Shown here piece by piece: positions 34,973 to 43,866 of a stretch of 64,000 nt of DNA (the stretch's first letter is position 1; each line of letters starts with the position of its first letter). Origin of the DNA: Nocardioides turkmenicus (GTDB taxonomy: Bacteria; Actinomycetota; Actinomycetes; Propionibacteriales; Nocardioidaceae); assembly GCF_011045035.1 (NCBI RefSeq), contig NZ_JAALAA010000007.1:124001-188000 (forward strand). The letters run 5' to 3'. A program made the translations under genes and the position numbers. Under the pieces are notes generated by a model, which made no database searches, was not told where the DNA came from, and saw only the letters and a program-made list of their open reading frames with translations.

Positions 34973-35482
34973 ATGACTCAGTCGACCGAGACCACGGCTG
35001 CCACGATCTGGCTCAGCAAGGGTGCATTCGACAAGCTCACCGCGGAGTTGGAATACCTGAAGGGCCCCCGGCGCCAGGAGATCCTCGCCGAGATCGCCTC
35101 TGCCCGCGACGAAGGTGACCTCAAGGAGAACGGCGGCTACCACGCCGCTCGTGAGGAGCAGGGCAAGCTCGAGGGTCAGATCCAGCAGCTCGAGGCGCTG
35201 CTGCGCAAGGCGGACACCACGGTCCCCGAGGACGACGACGTCGTCTCGGTCGGCAAGCTGGTCACGTTCAAGTTCGAGGGCGATGACGACGACGAGGCCG
35301 AGACCCGCCTCATCGCCTCCATCGAGATGAAGGAGTACGCCGGCGGTCTCGAGATCTCCTCGGCCGCCTCGCCCATCGGCGCCGCCCTCATCGGCGCGCG
35401 CGTCGGTGACACGGTGACCTACGAGGGTCCGCGCGGGCCGCTCAAGGTCGAGATCATGAAGACCGAGGTCTTCACCGGCTGA
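34973..35482 (+). CDS. greA: Transcription elongation factor GreA
   Basis: 169 residues. The N-terminal coiled coil carries the tip acidic pair in ARDEGDLKENGGYHAAREEQ, which enters the RNA polymerase channel and stimulates cleavage of backtracked RNA. The C-terminal FKBP-like domain ends SPIGAALIGARVGDTVTYEGPRG. An acidic DDDDEAE insert in the C-domain is typical of actinobacterial GreA. It lies next to DUF4307 and mca, as I recall for M. tuberculosis too. Confidence 0.97.
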   Translation: MTQSTETTAATIWLSKGAFDKLTAELEYLKGPRRQEILAEIASARDEGDLKENGGYHAAREEQGKLEGQIQQLEALLRKADTTVPEDDDVVSVGKLVTFKFEGDDDDEAETRLIASIEMKEYAGGLEISSAASPIGAALIGARVGDTVTYEGPRGPLKVEIMKTEVFTG

Positions 35483-35502
35483 GCCAACGGGTGGCTGCGC
35501 GG

Positions 35503-35904
35503 TCACTCGACCGTGCAGTCACCCCACTCAACCCGCAGCGCACGGCGCTCGGTCGGGACGGTGATCGTCTGGCGTCCTTCGCCGGCGGTGAACTCGAGGT
35601 GGCCGACCTTCTCCTCCTGGTCGTCCTCGGCCTCGACGGTGCAGACCGGCTTCGCGTCCTTGTCGTGGAGGCGTACGACGAAGGTCACCTCGACCTCGTT
35701 CTCGCTGACCGCGTGCCACTTCTCCAGCCCGGAGGAGACCTCGGGGTTCATGGCGTGCCACAGCGCCCAGCCGAACCAGCCGACGATGGCGACCACGGCG
35801 ACGATCAGGGCGATCATGAGTACGCCGGGACGTCGGCGCGGGCCACGGCCGTAGCGGGTCGCGATGCGGGTTTCTTCGGCTGACGGCGTGCTCACGGAAA
35901 ACAT
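35503..35904 (-). CDS. DUF4307 single-pass membrane protein
   Basis: 133 residues: a short basic N-terminus with TRYGRGPRRRP, one membrane segment (about 31-50; VLMIALIVAVVAIVGWFGWALWHA), then a beta-rich extracytoplasmic domain. This is the DUF4307 family, conserved between greA and mca in actinobacteria, function unknown. Two Cys in the outer domain may form a disulfide. ATG 35904 follows GAGGTGGG. It is divergent from mca. Confidence 0.88.
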   Translation of the reverse strand: MFSVSTPSAEETRIATRYGRGPRRRPGVLMIALIVAVVAIVGWFGWALWHAMNPEVSSGLEKWHAVSENEVEVTFVVRLHDKDAKPVCTVEAEDDQEEKVGHLEFTAGEGRQTITVPTERRALRVEWGDCTVE

Positions 35905-36021
35905 GGTCCCACCTCGGCGAAGGAGACCGCACATCCGTCCTCACCGCCTACCACGCAAGTTGTCCGCGGAGTGGGAGCGGGTAACCGAACCGTGAGACAC
36001 GGCGTGGTTAGGATTGAACCC

Positions 36022-37008
36022 ATGCCAGAGCAGCTCCAGCAGGCGTTCCGCCTGATGCACGTGCACGCGCACCCCGACGACGAGTCGAGCAAGGGCGCCG
36101 GGATCACCGCGAAGTATGTCGCCGAGGGCGTCGACGTCCATGTCGCGACGTGTACGGGTGGAGAGCGCGGCGACATCCTCAACCCGAAGATGGAGCGCCC
36201 GGGGATCCTGGAGAACATCCACGAGATCCGCCGCGAGGAGATGCATCGCGCCCGCGACATCCTGGGCATCAAGCAGGACTGGCTCGGCTTCGTCGACTCC
36301 GGCTGGGTCGAGGAGTTCATGCTGGTCAAGGAGATGGAGGCCAAGGACTGGTCGCTGCTGCCCGAGGGCTGCTTCGGCCGCACGCCGCTCGAGGTGAGCA
36401 CGCGCCGGCTCGTCGAGATCATCCGCTCCTTCCGGCCGCACGTGGTCACCACGTACGACGAGAACGGCGGCTATCCGCACCCAGACCACATCATGTGCCA
36501 CCGGGTCTCGGTGGAGGCGTTCCGCGCGGCGGGCGACCCCGACCTGTTCCCGGACGCGGGTGAGCCGTGGCAGCCGTTGAAGCTCTACTACAGCCACACC
36601 TTCAACTACCCGCGCATGGTCGCGCTCCACGAGGCGATGTTGAGCCACGGGCTCAGCTCGCCCTACGAGGAGCGGCTCGAGGAGTGGAAGCCCGACCCGG
36701 GCTGGGACGAGCGCGTCACCACGAGGGTCGAGTGCGCCGACTTCTTCGGCGTACGCGACCAGGCGCTGCTCGCGCACGCCACCCAGATCGACCCCGACGG
36801 CCCCTGGTTCGCCGTGCCGCGGGAGATCGAGAAGGAGGCGTGGCCGACCGAGGACTACGAGCTGGTGACCTCCTACGTGCCCGTGCCCGAGGCGGAGAAG
36901 CGCGAGGAGACCGACCTGTTCGCCGGTCTCGACGTGGCCACCGCCGACGACGAGGGCAAGGCCGCGGTCGGGCGTGAGATCAGCTTCGGCAAGGTCATCA
37001 CCGCCTGA
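36022..37008 (+). CDS. mca: Mycothiol S-conjugate amidase
   Basis: 328 residues. It hydrolyses mycothiol conjugates of electrophiles and antibiotics to mercapturic acids for export. The LmbE-like zinc site is clear: AHPDDE (His17, Asp20) near the N-terminus and YPHPDHIMCHRV (His153, His156) in the middle. CTGGERGDILNP and the long C-terminal region distinguish Mca from MshB. I take ATG 36022; the open frame begins at 35971 but lacks similarity there. This is good evidence that the host makes mycothiol. Confidence 0.95.
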   Translation: MPEQLQQAFRLMHVHAHPDDESSKGAGITAKYVAEGVDVHVATCTGGERGDILNPKMERPGILENIHEIRREEMHRARDILGIKQDWLGFVDSGWVEEFMLVKEMEAKDWSLLPEGCFGRTPLEVSTRRLVEIIRSFRPHVVTTYDENGGYPHPDHIMCHRVSVEAFRAAGDPDLFPDAGEPWQPLKLYYSHTFNYPRMVALHEAMLSHGLSSPYEERLEEWKPDPGWDERVTTRVECADFFGVRDQALLAHATQIDPDGPWFAVPREIEKEAWPTEDYELVTSYVPVPEAEKREETDLFAGLDVATADDEGKAAVGREISFGKVITA

Positions 37009-37041
37009 GGCGTTCTCAGGTGAAGGTGAGACAATGTCCCC

Positions 37042-37329
37042 ATGTCCGGCCTTCCGATGACGACTCTTGCGACGACGCAGTCGTTCCACACCTCCCAGCC
37101 TGCTCCTGAGCCCGACCCGCCGAAGGACGAGGACGTCGTCGCGGGCTGGACCGCCTTCGGCATCTTCATCGCGCTCTGCGTCGCCGTCGCGGTGATCGCG
37201 TGGAGCATGCTGCGTCAGTTCAAGAAGGTCGAGAAGGCCAAGGTCGAGGGTGTCTTCGGCGAGGAGGCCCAGGCCGAGGCCATCGCCAAGCAGGCCGCCA
37301 AGGACGAGATCAAGAAGCTCAAGCGCTAG
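37042..37329 (+). CDS. Small single-pass membrane protein downstream of mca
   Basis: 95 residues: a Pro-rich N-terminus (PAPEPDPPKDED), one membrane segment (about 36-55; AFGIFIALCVAVAVIAWSML), and a basic/charged helix ending EAIAKQAAKDEIKKLKR. A short membrane protein follows mca in mycobacteria as well. No function is known. Its last 11 bp overlap the convergent gene. Confidence 0.75.
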   Translation: MSGLPMTTLATTQSFHTSQPAPEPDPPKDEDVVAGWTAFGIFIALCVAVAVIAWSMLRQFKKVEKAKVEGVFGEEAQAEAIAKQAAKDEIKKLKR

Positions 37330-37972
37330 CTTCCGCGGAGCGGCGGCGTCGCACCAGCCACCACCCGCCGGCTCCGATCAACGCGATCCCGCCGAGCGTC
37401 CCGCCCAGCTGGAGCAGGGCGGACAGGCCAGTCGCGGCGGCCTGCGACCGGTCGAGAGCCCAGTCGTGCGACCGGGTCTCGCCTGCGTACGCCGCCTTCT
37501 GCCCGTTCGGGCCCGAGGCCAGGGTCTGGTACGCCGGGTGCAGATCGGTCAGCATGTCGATCTCGATCGTCGTGGCCGCTGCCGGTGACGGGCAGTCGAA
37601 GGTGACCGTGGTGCCGTCGGCGATGAGGTCGTCGCCCACCGACACCGACCCCTCACAGCCTTCGGCCCGGACGTGGTCGAGCACGTAGTCGGCGTAGGCC
37701 TCCGAGCGTGCCAGCGCCTTCTCGTCGCCGGGCTCGTAGAGGACGACGCCGTCGAGCGTCATCCGGTCCGGCGGCAGCGCCCCGACCTGCACGGCGAGGT
37801 AGGCGATGTCGTCGGTCGCTCCGAACCGCCAGGTCACCTCGGGAGCGCCCGTGGTCCCGGCGATCGTCGCGGTCTGCGGGGCTCCGAACGGATGAGCGGA
37901 GGCGGGTACGGCCGCGGTGGCCGCCAGCACGAAGCCGGCGACCACCGCGAGCACCCGGGGAAGACGAGCCAC
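37319..37972 (-). CDS. Secreted C-anchored protein, likely nickel/cobalt transport accessory
   Basis: 217 residues: a signal peptide (cleavage after VPASA), a mature N-terminus HPFGAPQTATI, an extracytoplasmic beta domain with two Cys, and a C-terminal membrane segment with an RRRRS stop-transfer end. Proteins starting with HPxG after the signal peptide and carrying one C-terminal helix often lie beside NicO/HupE-type metal transporters, and NicO is at 42431. The new N-terminal His may bind metal (inference). GTG 37972 overlaps the stop of the metallophosphoesterase gene (TAGTG), so the two are translationally coupled. Confidence 0.65.
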   Translation of the reverse strand: MARLPRVLAVVAGFVLAATAAVPASAHPFGAPQTATIAGTTGAPEVTWRFGATDDIAYLAVQVGALPPDRMTLDGVVLYEPGDEKALARSEAYADYVLDHVRAEGCEGSVSVGDDLIADGTTVTFDCPSPAAATTIEIDMLTDLHPAYQTLASGPNGQKAAYAGETRSHDWALDRSQAAATGLSALLQLGGTLGGIALIGAGGWWLVRRRRSAEASA

Positions 37973-40900
37973 TAGCGCTGCTTGACCGTCAGCGTGAAGC
38001 TGGTCGTCGCAGGCTCGTGTGTCGAGTCACCCGGGTAGACCACCTGCACCCGGTGACGTCCCGGCGGCGGGAGCACGTCCACGTCACACTCGGCCGCCCC
38101 GCGACGCGCCGGCGCCTCGCACAGCACGTCCTCGCCGATGAGGAACTGCACCGTGCCGGTGGCGCTGCGCGGCGCGATCGAGGTACGCAGCGTCAGATCC
38201 CGTCCGAACCGGACCGTGACGTCCTTCGCGGTGAGCGTGACCGGGGTCAGCTCGGGCGCCTCGACCTCCTCCACGACGACCGCGCGCGAGGCGACGGCCT
38301 GGTTGCCGTTGGCGTCGGTGACCGTGTAGGTCAGCGGGTAGGCACCCGCCTTGGTCGTGTCGACGCTCCCGGAGACCTGGATCGCCGAGGTGAGGTCGCC
38401 GTCGGTGTTGTCGGTCGCGCTGACGCCCTCGAGCGGGTCGAACACCGCGCCCACCTCGATGGTCGTCGAGGCCGGGACGGTCAGCACCGGCGGTGTGGTG
38501 TCGGTGCCGGCCGCGGTGGCCAGGAAGACGCCGCCGAACTGGTCGATCGAGCCGAGCGTCTGGGCGCCGCTGGTGCGAGAGGTCGAGGTCCAGGCGTACA
38601 CCTCGCCCTCGGTCAGCCCGCTCCACTCCACGGTCGCCGGCCAGCCGGACCGCGCGGTGTCCTCGCCGATCACGGTGTCGGTCGGGGTGACCACCGTCAG
38701 CGCGTCGGTCGTGAAGGACGTACGCCGGGTGGAGAGGTCCACCGGGAGCGTCAGGTTGTCCTCGGCGCCGTTGTAGCGGTGGCGGTCGTCGTACTCCGTC
38801 GCCCCGAAGTCGTCCAGGTGCGGGGAGTAGGTGTCGATCGACATCTCCGAGCGCTCGGTGTCGAACTGCAGCAGGCGGAGGTAGGAGGCGCCGAACTGCA
38901 GCAGGTCGGTCGACTTGTGGTCGACCGTCCCGTCCTTGTTGAGGTCGATGTTGCCCGACGCGTCGACGGAGTCGGGGAAGAGCTCACCGGCGGTCACCTT
39001 GTAGAACTGGTAGTCCGCGAGCAGCTCGACCACGTCGTGCGACACGGTGGCGCCGATGCCGCGCTTGAGGTTGGTGCCGACGCCGTGCTCGTGGCCGGCG
39101 AGGACCAGGAACACGTTGGGGTTGGCCTCGACGACCTGGTCGAAGAGCCGCGACCCGTCGGTGGAGAAGTTGGCCCCGCGGCCGTCAGGTGCCGACGAGG
39201 GCGCCAGGTAGGCGTGGGTGCTCAGGATCCCGTTGCGGTCGGGGAAGCGGGCGAAGACGTCGCTGGCCCAGGCCGCCTCCTCGGGGGTGACGCCGTAGGA
39301 GAGGCCGACCGCGACGAAGTCGAGCCCGCCGGCCGAGAACAGCACGTAGTTGTTCTGGTTGTCCGTGCCCGGCGTGACCACGTTGCCGGCCTCGTCGGTC
39401 ACCTCGTCCCAGGCGTGGTAGGACGCGCCCTCGGGCCATCCCTGCGAGGCCTGGTAGTAGCGCGACGGGCTGAAGTAGCGGCTGAACCGCGACTGCGCGC
39501 CGGTCTCGCGGCCGCCCTGGTTGTCGTGGTTGCCCGCGACCACCTGGTTGACGACGCCGGCCTCGTCGAGGATGCCCTGCGCCTGCGAGGTGAACTCGAA
39601 CTCGCGGGTGACCTGCTCGTCGAGCCCCGGGTAGAGCAGCTTGCCGTCGGCGCCGGTCGCCAGCGGGTCCTTGGTGTCGTTCTCGGTCACGTCACCGGTG
39701 TGCGAGGTGAACGCGATCTTGCGCAGGTCGGCGTTGTCGCGGATCCACTCGGTCTCGGCGCGGTAGGCGCGCTGCCACACCGCCTGCTCCTCGACGAGCT
39801 GTACGTCCGAGGGCTCCTCGATCCCGTTGAAGTTCTCGTACGTCCCGCCGGCCGCACCCTCGGCGATGTACTGGGTGTCGGTGAAGTGGGCGAAGGAGAA
39901 GTCGTAGTCCTCGGGCTTCTCGAAGCGGTCCTTGTCGGCGGAGGCCGACTCGTCGCGCGGCGAGAGGTCGTCGGCGAACGGGTCGATGCCGGTCACCAGG
40001 ACGTGCACGGTGCCGTTGTCGACGTGGGCCGCCAGCGCCCGGCCCTGCAGCGTGGTGTCACCGTCGGCGATGCCACGGGCGGAGGCGAGCTCGTCCCAGC
40101 GGTTCTCGACGGTGTTCCACACCCGCAGCGAGACCGATCGGGCCGGGTCGGCCGTACCGGTCCACACCACGTGGCGACGCGAGTCGGAGGCGGGGACGGT
40201 GACGTCGTAGCGCTGGAACGGGATCAGCCGGCTCGAGGCGCTGTCGACCGTCTTCCCGTCGGGCGCCTGACGCCCGGCGATCGTCTCCGGCGAGGAGTAG
40301 TCGAACTCGAGCGCGCTCGGGAGCACCGGCACGACGCCCTGGAAGCCGCCGTCGGCCACCGAGGCCGAGGCCGCCTTGAAGGTGGTGGTGACGTCGGAGC
40401 CGTCGGGGCTGTTGGCGATCGCGGACAGCGTCACCGTGCCCTCGCCCTGGCCGGTGTCGGTGCCGCCGCCGCTCGGGATGGCGTCGGAGGTGAAGGTCGA
40501 GGTGTGCGCGACCGGTCGCCCGAAGACGTCCTTCGCGGTGATCTCGATGGTGTGCTCGCCGGCGGCCAGCCCCGCGCCGATCTCCTGGCCCGGCCGGATC
40601 GGCTCGCCGTCGAGCGTGTAGGTCCAGCCCGAGGCGTTGCCCTGGTTGGTGATGTCCACGGCGAACTCGGTCGGCGTGGTGATGTGCGCGCCGGCCGCCG
40701 GGGTGGTGCCGTTGACGACCACGCCGGCGTCGCGGACGTCACCGAGCGCGGCCACGTTGAGGGCGTACGCCTCGTCGGCGGTGAGCACGTCGGTGAAGAT
40801 CCGGGCGCTGCGGACGGTGACCGGCGACCAGAACTGGTTGACCGAGTCCGCGCCGACGTAGAAGGAGTTGAGGGCGTTGCCGCCGGGACGGGTCAGCGGA

Positions 40901-42213
40901 GCAGGTGCCGCGATCGAGGCGGCGAGCTGGCCGTCGACGTACAGGCGGGCGGTCGAGCCGTCCCAGGTGCCGACGGCGTGGTACCAGCGACCGGACTCGA
41001 TCTGCACCTGGGCGTTGCGGTAGGCGCCACCGGCATGGACGGCGAAGGTCAGCTTGCCGCTGTAGACGACGATCGAGTAGCCGCCGCCCTCCTTCTCCGA
41101 GCAGATCGAGTGCTCGGTGCCGTTCGGGAAGGTGCCGTTGTCCTTGAAGGTGCACTCGATGGAGACCTGCTCGTCGATCAGATCCCACGCCGAGGAGCCC
41201 ATCGCATAGGCGTACGCGTCGTTGGAGCCGTCGAACGAGGCGACCTTGGCGTCGAGCGCGGTGTCGTCGGAGATCACCGGCTCACCGACCGTGGTCACGG
41301 CCCGCCCGGTGTCGTCGGCGGGGGTGCCGTCGTCGAAGTCGACGTCGAGGACGTCGGCGGCCGGCACCGGGGGAGCGGTGTCGTAGGCACCCGCCAGTGC
41401 CGCGGCCTCGGCGTCGGTCACCGCACGGGCGAAGAGCGCGGCGCCGGCGAAGGACGAGGGCGGAGCGGGCTGGCCGATGCCGGTCGGCGCCGAGTCGGCG
41501 CCGACGACGAAGCGGCGCGAGGTGGCCGCCGGGGCCTGCAGCGTGCCGGTGGCAGCGGTCGAGCCGGCCTTGGTGCCGTTGACGTACAGGCTCAGCGTCT
41601 GGCCGTCCCAGACCGAGAGCACGTGATACCAGCGGTTGGCCGTGATCGGGGTCAGCACCGACTTGTAGCCGCCGCCGATGTGGGCCATCGTGCCGAGGTT
41701 GGAGCCGGTCACGTAGACCGAGTAGCCGCCCGCCTCCTTGTTGGAGCACAGGTCCTTCTCGTTGCTGGTCGGCAGCGGTGCCTCGACCCGGAAGACGCAC
41801 TCGATGGTGAAGCCCTGCTGGAGATCGGCCCAGGGGTCGTGCTCGACCGAGACCGCGTCGTCGGTGCCGTCGACGGTCATGATGTCGGTCGGCGTCTCGG
41901 CCAGCGTGTCGTCGGTGCCGTACGTCGGTGCACCCCAGGTGCGCGGCTCGAGGGACCGGGCGCGCTCGTGCGGCGCGCCACCCTCGAAGTCGATGTCGAG
42001 CACGTCGGCCGCCGGGGCGTCCACGGTCGCCGGGGCGGCCGGCGGCGGCCCGGTCAGCGGTGCGCCCACCGCGGTGTAGGTGGCGGCACTGGCAGGGGTG
42101 ACGGCATCGCCCGGAAGGGCGGCGACGACGCCCCCGGCGAGGGCCAGACCCGCGACGGCGGCGAGAAGCCGGCGTCTCGGTCTGGCGAAGCGGGCACTCG
42201 GTACGGCGAACAC
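37972..42213 (-). CDS. Giant secreted LamG metallophosphoesterase with Ig-like repeats
   Basis: About 1413 residues. Signal peptide (RRRLLAAVAGLALAGG...), then two LamG/concanavalin domains that start with DVLDIDF and DVLDVDF, an Ig-like domain, and a calcineurin-like phosphoesterase in the middle with FAHFTDTQY, SHTGDV, VAGNHDNQ, LSTHAYL and AGHEHG metal motifs. An EF-hand-like loop (DLNKDGTVDHKS) follows, then a DUF5011-type domain (TIEVGAVFDPLEGVSATDN) and a bacterial Ig (Big_3-like) domain. There is no LPxTG. GTG 42213 is chosen because GAAGGAG lies 4 bp ahead; ATG 42231 lacks a site. Likely scavenges phosphate from extracellular substrates. Confidence 0.88.
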   Translation of the reverse strand: MFAVPSARFARPRRRLLAAVAGLALAGGVVAALPGDAVTPASAATYTAVGAPLTGPPPAAPATVDAPAADVLDIDFEGGAPHERARSLEPRTWGAPTYGTDDTLAETPTDIMTVDGTDDAVSVEHDPWADLQQGFTIECVFRVEAPLPTSNEKDLCSNKEAGGYSVYVTGSNLGTMAHIGGGYKSVLTPITANRWYHVLSVWDGQTLSLYVNGTKAGSTAATGTLQAPAATSRRFVVGADSAPTGIGQPAPPSSFAGAALFARAVTDAEAAALAGAYDTAPPVPAADVLDVDFDDGTPADDTGRAVTTVGEPVISDDTALDAKVASFDGSNDAYAYAMGSSAWDLIDEQVSIECTFKDNGTFPNGTEHSICSEKEGGGYSIVVYSGKLTFAVHAGGAYRNAQVQIESGRWYHAVGTWDGSTARLYVDGQLAASIAAPAPLTRPGGNALNSFYVGADSVNQFWSPVTVRSARIFTDVLTADEAYALNVAALGDVRDAGVVVNGTTPAAGAHITTPTEFAVDITNQGNASGWTYTLDGEPIRPGQEIGAGLAAGEHTIEITAKDVFGRPVAHTSTFTSDAIPSGGGTDTGQGEGTVTLSAIANSPDGSDVTTTFKAASASVADGGFQGVVPVLPSALEFDYSSPETIAGRQAPDGKTVDSASSRLIPFQRYDVTVPASDSRRHVVWTGTADPARSVSLRVWNTVENRWDELASARGIADGDTTLQGRALAAHVDNGTVHVLVTGIDPFADDLSPRDESASADKDRFEKPEDYDFSFAHFTDTQYIAEGAAGGTYENFNGIEEPSDVQLVEEQAVWQRAYRAETEWIRDNADLRKIAFTSHTGDVTENDTKDPLATGADGKLLYPGLDEQVTREFEFTSQAQGILDEAGVVNQVVAGNHDNQGGRETGAQSRFSRYFSPSRYYQASQGWPEGASYHAWDEVTDEAGNVVTPGTDNQNNYVLFSAGGLDFVAVGLSYGVTPEEAAWASDVFARFPDRNGILSTHAYLAPSSAPDGRGANFSTDGSRLFDQVVEANPNVFLVLAGHEHGVGTNLKRGIGATVSHDVVELLADYQFYKVTAGELFPDSVDASGNIDLNKDGTVDHKSTDLLQFGASYLRLLQFDTERSEMSIDTYSPHLDDFGATEYDDRHRYNGAEDNLTLPVDLSTRRTSFTTDALTVVTPTDTVIGEDTARSGWPATVEWSGLTEGEVYAWTSTSRTSGAQTLGSIDQFGGVFLATAAGTDTTPPVLTVPASTTIEVGAVFDPLEGVSATDNTDGDLTSAIQVSGSVDTTKAGAYPLTYTVTDANGNQAVASRAVVVEEVEAPELTPVTLTAKDVTVRFGRDLTLRTSIAPRSATGTVQFLIGEDVLCEAPARRGAAECDVDVLPPPGRHRVQVVYPGDSTHEPATTSFTLTVKQR

Positions 42214-42372
42214 GATGCTCCTTCGGGTCATGCGGCAAGCTGCGTCTGGCAGGTGGGGGTGCGGCATCGCCCGAGGTGCCGAACAGCCGGAGTGCCCGGC
42301 CAGTCTGAGAGCATCCTGAGATCGGATGAACGCGGCCGAGCGCCGCTGTCGACGCCCGTCTGTCGGCTTGGT

Positions 42373-42421
42373 AAACGATTGCCGCAGCCGTATCCGCCGG
42401 CGGATCCCTGTGCCATCGTTT
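42373..42421. promoter_or_regulatory. Nested palindromes upstream of NicO gene
   Basis: The outer arms AAACGAT (42373-42379) and ATCGTTT (42415-42421) flank a perfect 14-bp palindrome ATCCGCCGGCGGAT (42392-42405). The set ends 9 bp before the NicO start and about 160 bp before the divergent phosphoesterase start. It is a good candidate operator for a metal-responsive repressor. Confidence 0.5.
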
Positions 42422-42430
42422 GCGCCTGAC

Positions 42431-43216
42431 ATGGACGATTTCTTCAGCGGCGACTGGGTCGGGGCGGCGGCCCTGGTCGAGCGGGTGCAGGGCTACCTCG
42501 ACGAGCCCGGCATCGCCGCGGCCGCGTTCGTGCTCGCCTTCGCCGCCGGCGCCGCCCACGCGATCGCGCCGGGCCACGGCAAGACCCTCGCGGCTGCGTA
42601 CCTGATCGGGGCCGATGGCCGCGTGCGCGACGCTGCCTGGCTCGGTGGCTCGGTCGCGGTGATGCACACCTTCTCGGTGCTGGTCATCGCGGTCGCCTGG
42701 GCGTTCTTCTCGCTCTCCGACCTCGTACGTCTGGAGAACCTCACCGCGGGCCTGCAGATCGTCGCCGGGGTGCTGGTCGTCGCCACCGGGCTCTGGCTGC
42801 TGCGCCGGCACTGGCGGGCGGCCCGCACGGGTGCGGGCCACGGGCACTCCCACGTGCACTCCGGGGAGCACGGCCACGGTCACCACGACGGCGTACGCCG
42901 CCCCGGCATCGTCCTGCTCGGCGTCTCCGGCGGCCTGACGCCGTCGCCCGGCGCCTTCCTCGTCCTGGTGACCGGCCTGTTCGCCGGCCGAGCGGCGTTC
43001 GCGCTGCTCCTGGTGATCACCTTCGGCCTGGGCATGGCGACGATCCTGTTCGGCGTCGGCCTGCTGGCCCTGGCCGGGAACAACCTCGTCATCCGGGTCG
43101 CCGAGTCCCAGGCGTACCTGCAGGTCGCGGCGAAGGTCCCTCCGATCCTGGCGGCGCTCGGCGTGACGGTCCTCGGCGCCGGGCTCACCGCCGTCGGGGT
43201 CGGCTCGCTCGGCTGA
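42431..43216 (+). CDS. NicO-family nickel/cobalt efflux protein
   Basis: 261 residues, six or so membrane segments. The first segment carries AFAAGAAHAIAPGHGKTLAAAYLIG, the HAxxPGHGK motif of NicO/RcnA proteins. A His-rich cytoplasmic or periplasmic loop (GHGHSHVHSGEHGHGHHDG) lies in the middle, and VSGGLTPSPGAFLVLV starts the second half. The family exports Ni(II)/Co(II), or in some cases imports nickel. ATG 42431 is used; the upstream open frame has no similarity. It is convergent with TerD. Confidence 0.88.
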   Translation: MDDFFSGDWVGAAALVERVQGYLDEPGIAAAAFVLAFAAGAAHAIAPGHGKTLAAAYLIGADGRVRDAAWLGGSVAVMHTFSVLVIAVAWAFFSLSDLVRLENLTAGLQIVAGVLVVATGLWLLRRHWRAARTGAGHGHSHVHSGEHGHGHHDGVRRPGIVLLGVSGGLTPSPGAFLVLVTGLFAGRAAFALLLVITFGLGMATILFGVGLLALAGNNLVIRVAESQAYLQVAAKVPPILAALGVTVLGAGLTAVGVGSLG

Positions 43217-43234
43217 GCCGGCCCCGGGCCCAGG

Positions 43235-43810
43235 TCAGAGCGTCGGGGCGATCGAGGGCAGCAGGTCCTGGAACGTACGCCCGTTGCCGATCTCGCCCAG
43301 CGCGGTCATCGTCCAGCCGCCGTCGTGGCGGCTGACCTTCGCCATGATCTCCGCGGTGTGCGGACCGGTCTGGCTCACGTCGAACCGGGCGACCTCGGTG
43401 CGGGTGTTCTCGTCGACGAGCCGGCAGAAGGCGTTCTGGATCTGGGCGAAGCTCTGCCCGGTGAAGGAGTTGATCGTGAACACGATCTGGGCGACCTCGG
43501 TAGGCACCCGGTCGAGGTGGACGATGATCGACTCGTCGTCGCCCTCGCCGGCACCGGTGCGGTTGTCGCCGGTGTGGACGACGGCGCCGTTGCGCGACTT
43601 CAGCTGCCGGAACCAGGCCTGGTCGACGTGGGCGCCGGTCGTGTCATAGAGGATCGCGGAGGCGTCCATGTCGACGTCGGCGCCGCGGAACCCGCCGAAG
43701 AGGCCCTTCCGGACCGCGTCCCAGCCGAGCGCGATCCGCACGTGGGTCATGCTGCTGCCGTCACCTGTGGTGAGCGCGACCGACTGTCCCCGAGCGAGCG
43801 AGACGGACAA
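43235..43810 (-). CDS. TerD family protein
   Basis: 191 residues of the TerD/CABP fold: LARGQSVALTTGDGSSMTHVRIALGWD, the Ca-binding DNRTGAGEGDDESIIVHLDRVP loop, and GRTFQDLL at the end. TerD proteins bind calcium and take part in tellurite, phage and stress responses at the membrane. Start TTG 43810 is fixed by GGAGG 6 bp upstream. It follows the GH5 gene on the same strand (56 bp) and lies near the TRSP/PELOTA gene typical of Ter systems. TerB and TerC are not in the window. Confidence 0.93.
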   Translation of the reverse strand: MSVSLARGQSVALTTGDGSSMTHVRIALGWDAVRKGLFGGFRGADVDMDASAILYDTTGAHVDQAWFRQLKSRNGAVVHTGDNRTGAGEGDDESIIVHLDRVPTEVAQIVFTINSFTGQSFAQIQNAFCRLVDENTRTEVARFDVSQTGPHTAEIMAKVSRHDGGWTMTALGEIGNGRTFQDLLPSIAPTL

Positions 43811-43866
43811 ACTGATCCTCCGATGGCTGGGCCGACGCGGGCCGGAGCGGGCGGGACACGGTCAGC

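Noticed and set aside
37708..42429. 1573-codon plus-strand open frame antisense to the LamG phosphoesterase
   Set aside because: High-GC shadow frame: Arg/Gly/Val-rich low-complexity protein with no domain, while the other strand has a complete multi-domain enzyme.
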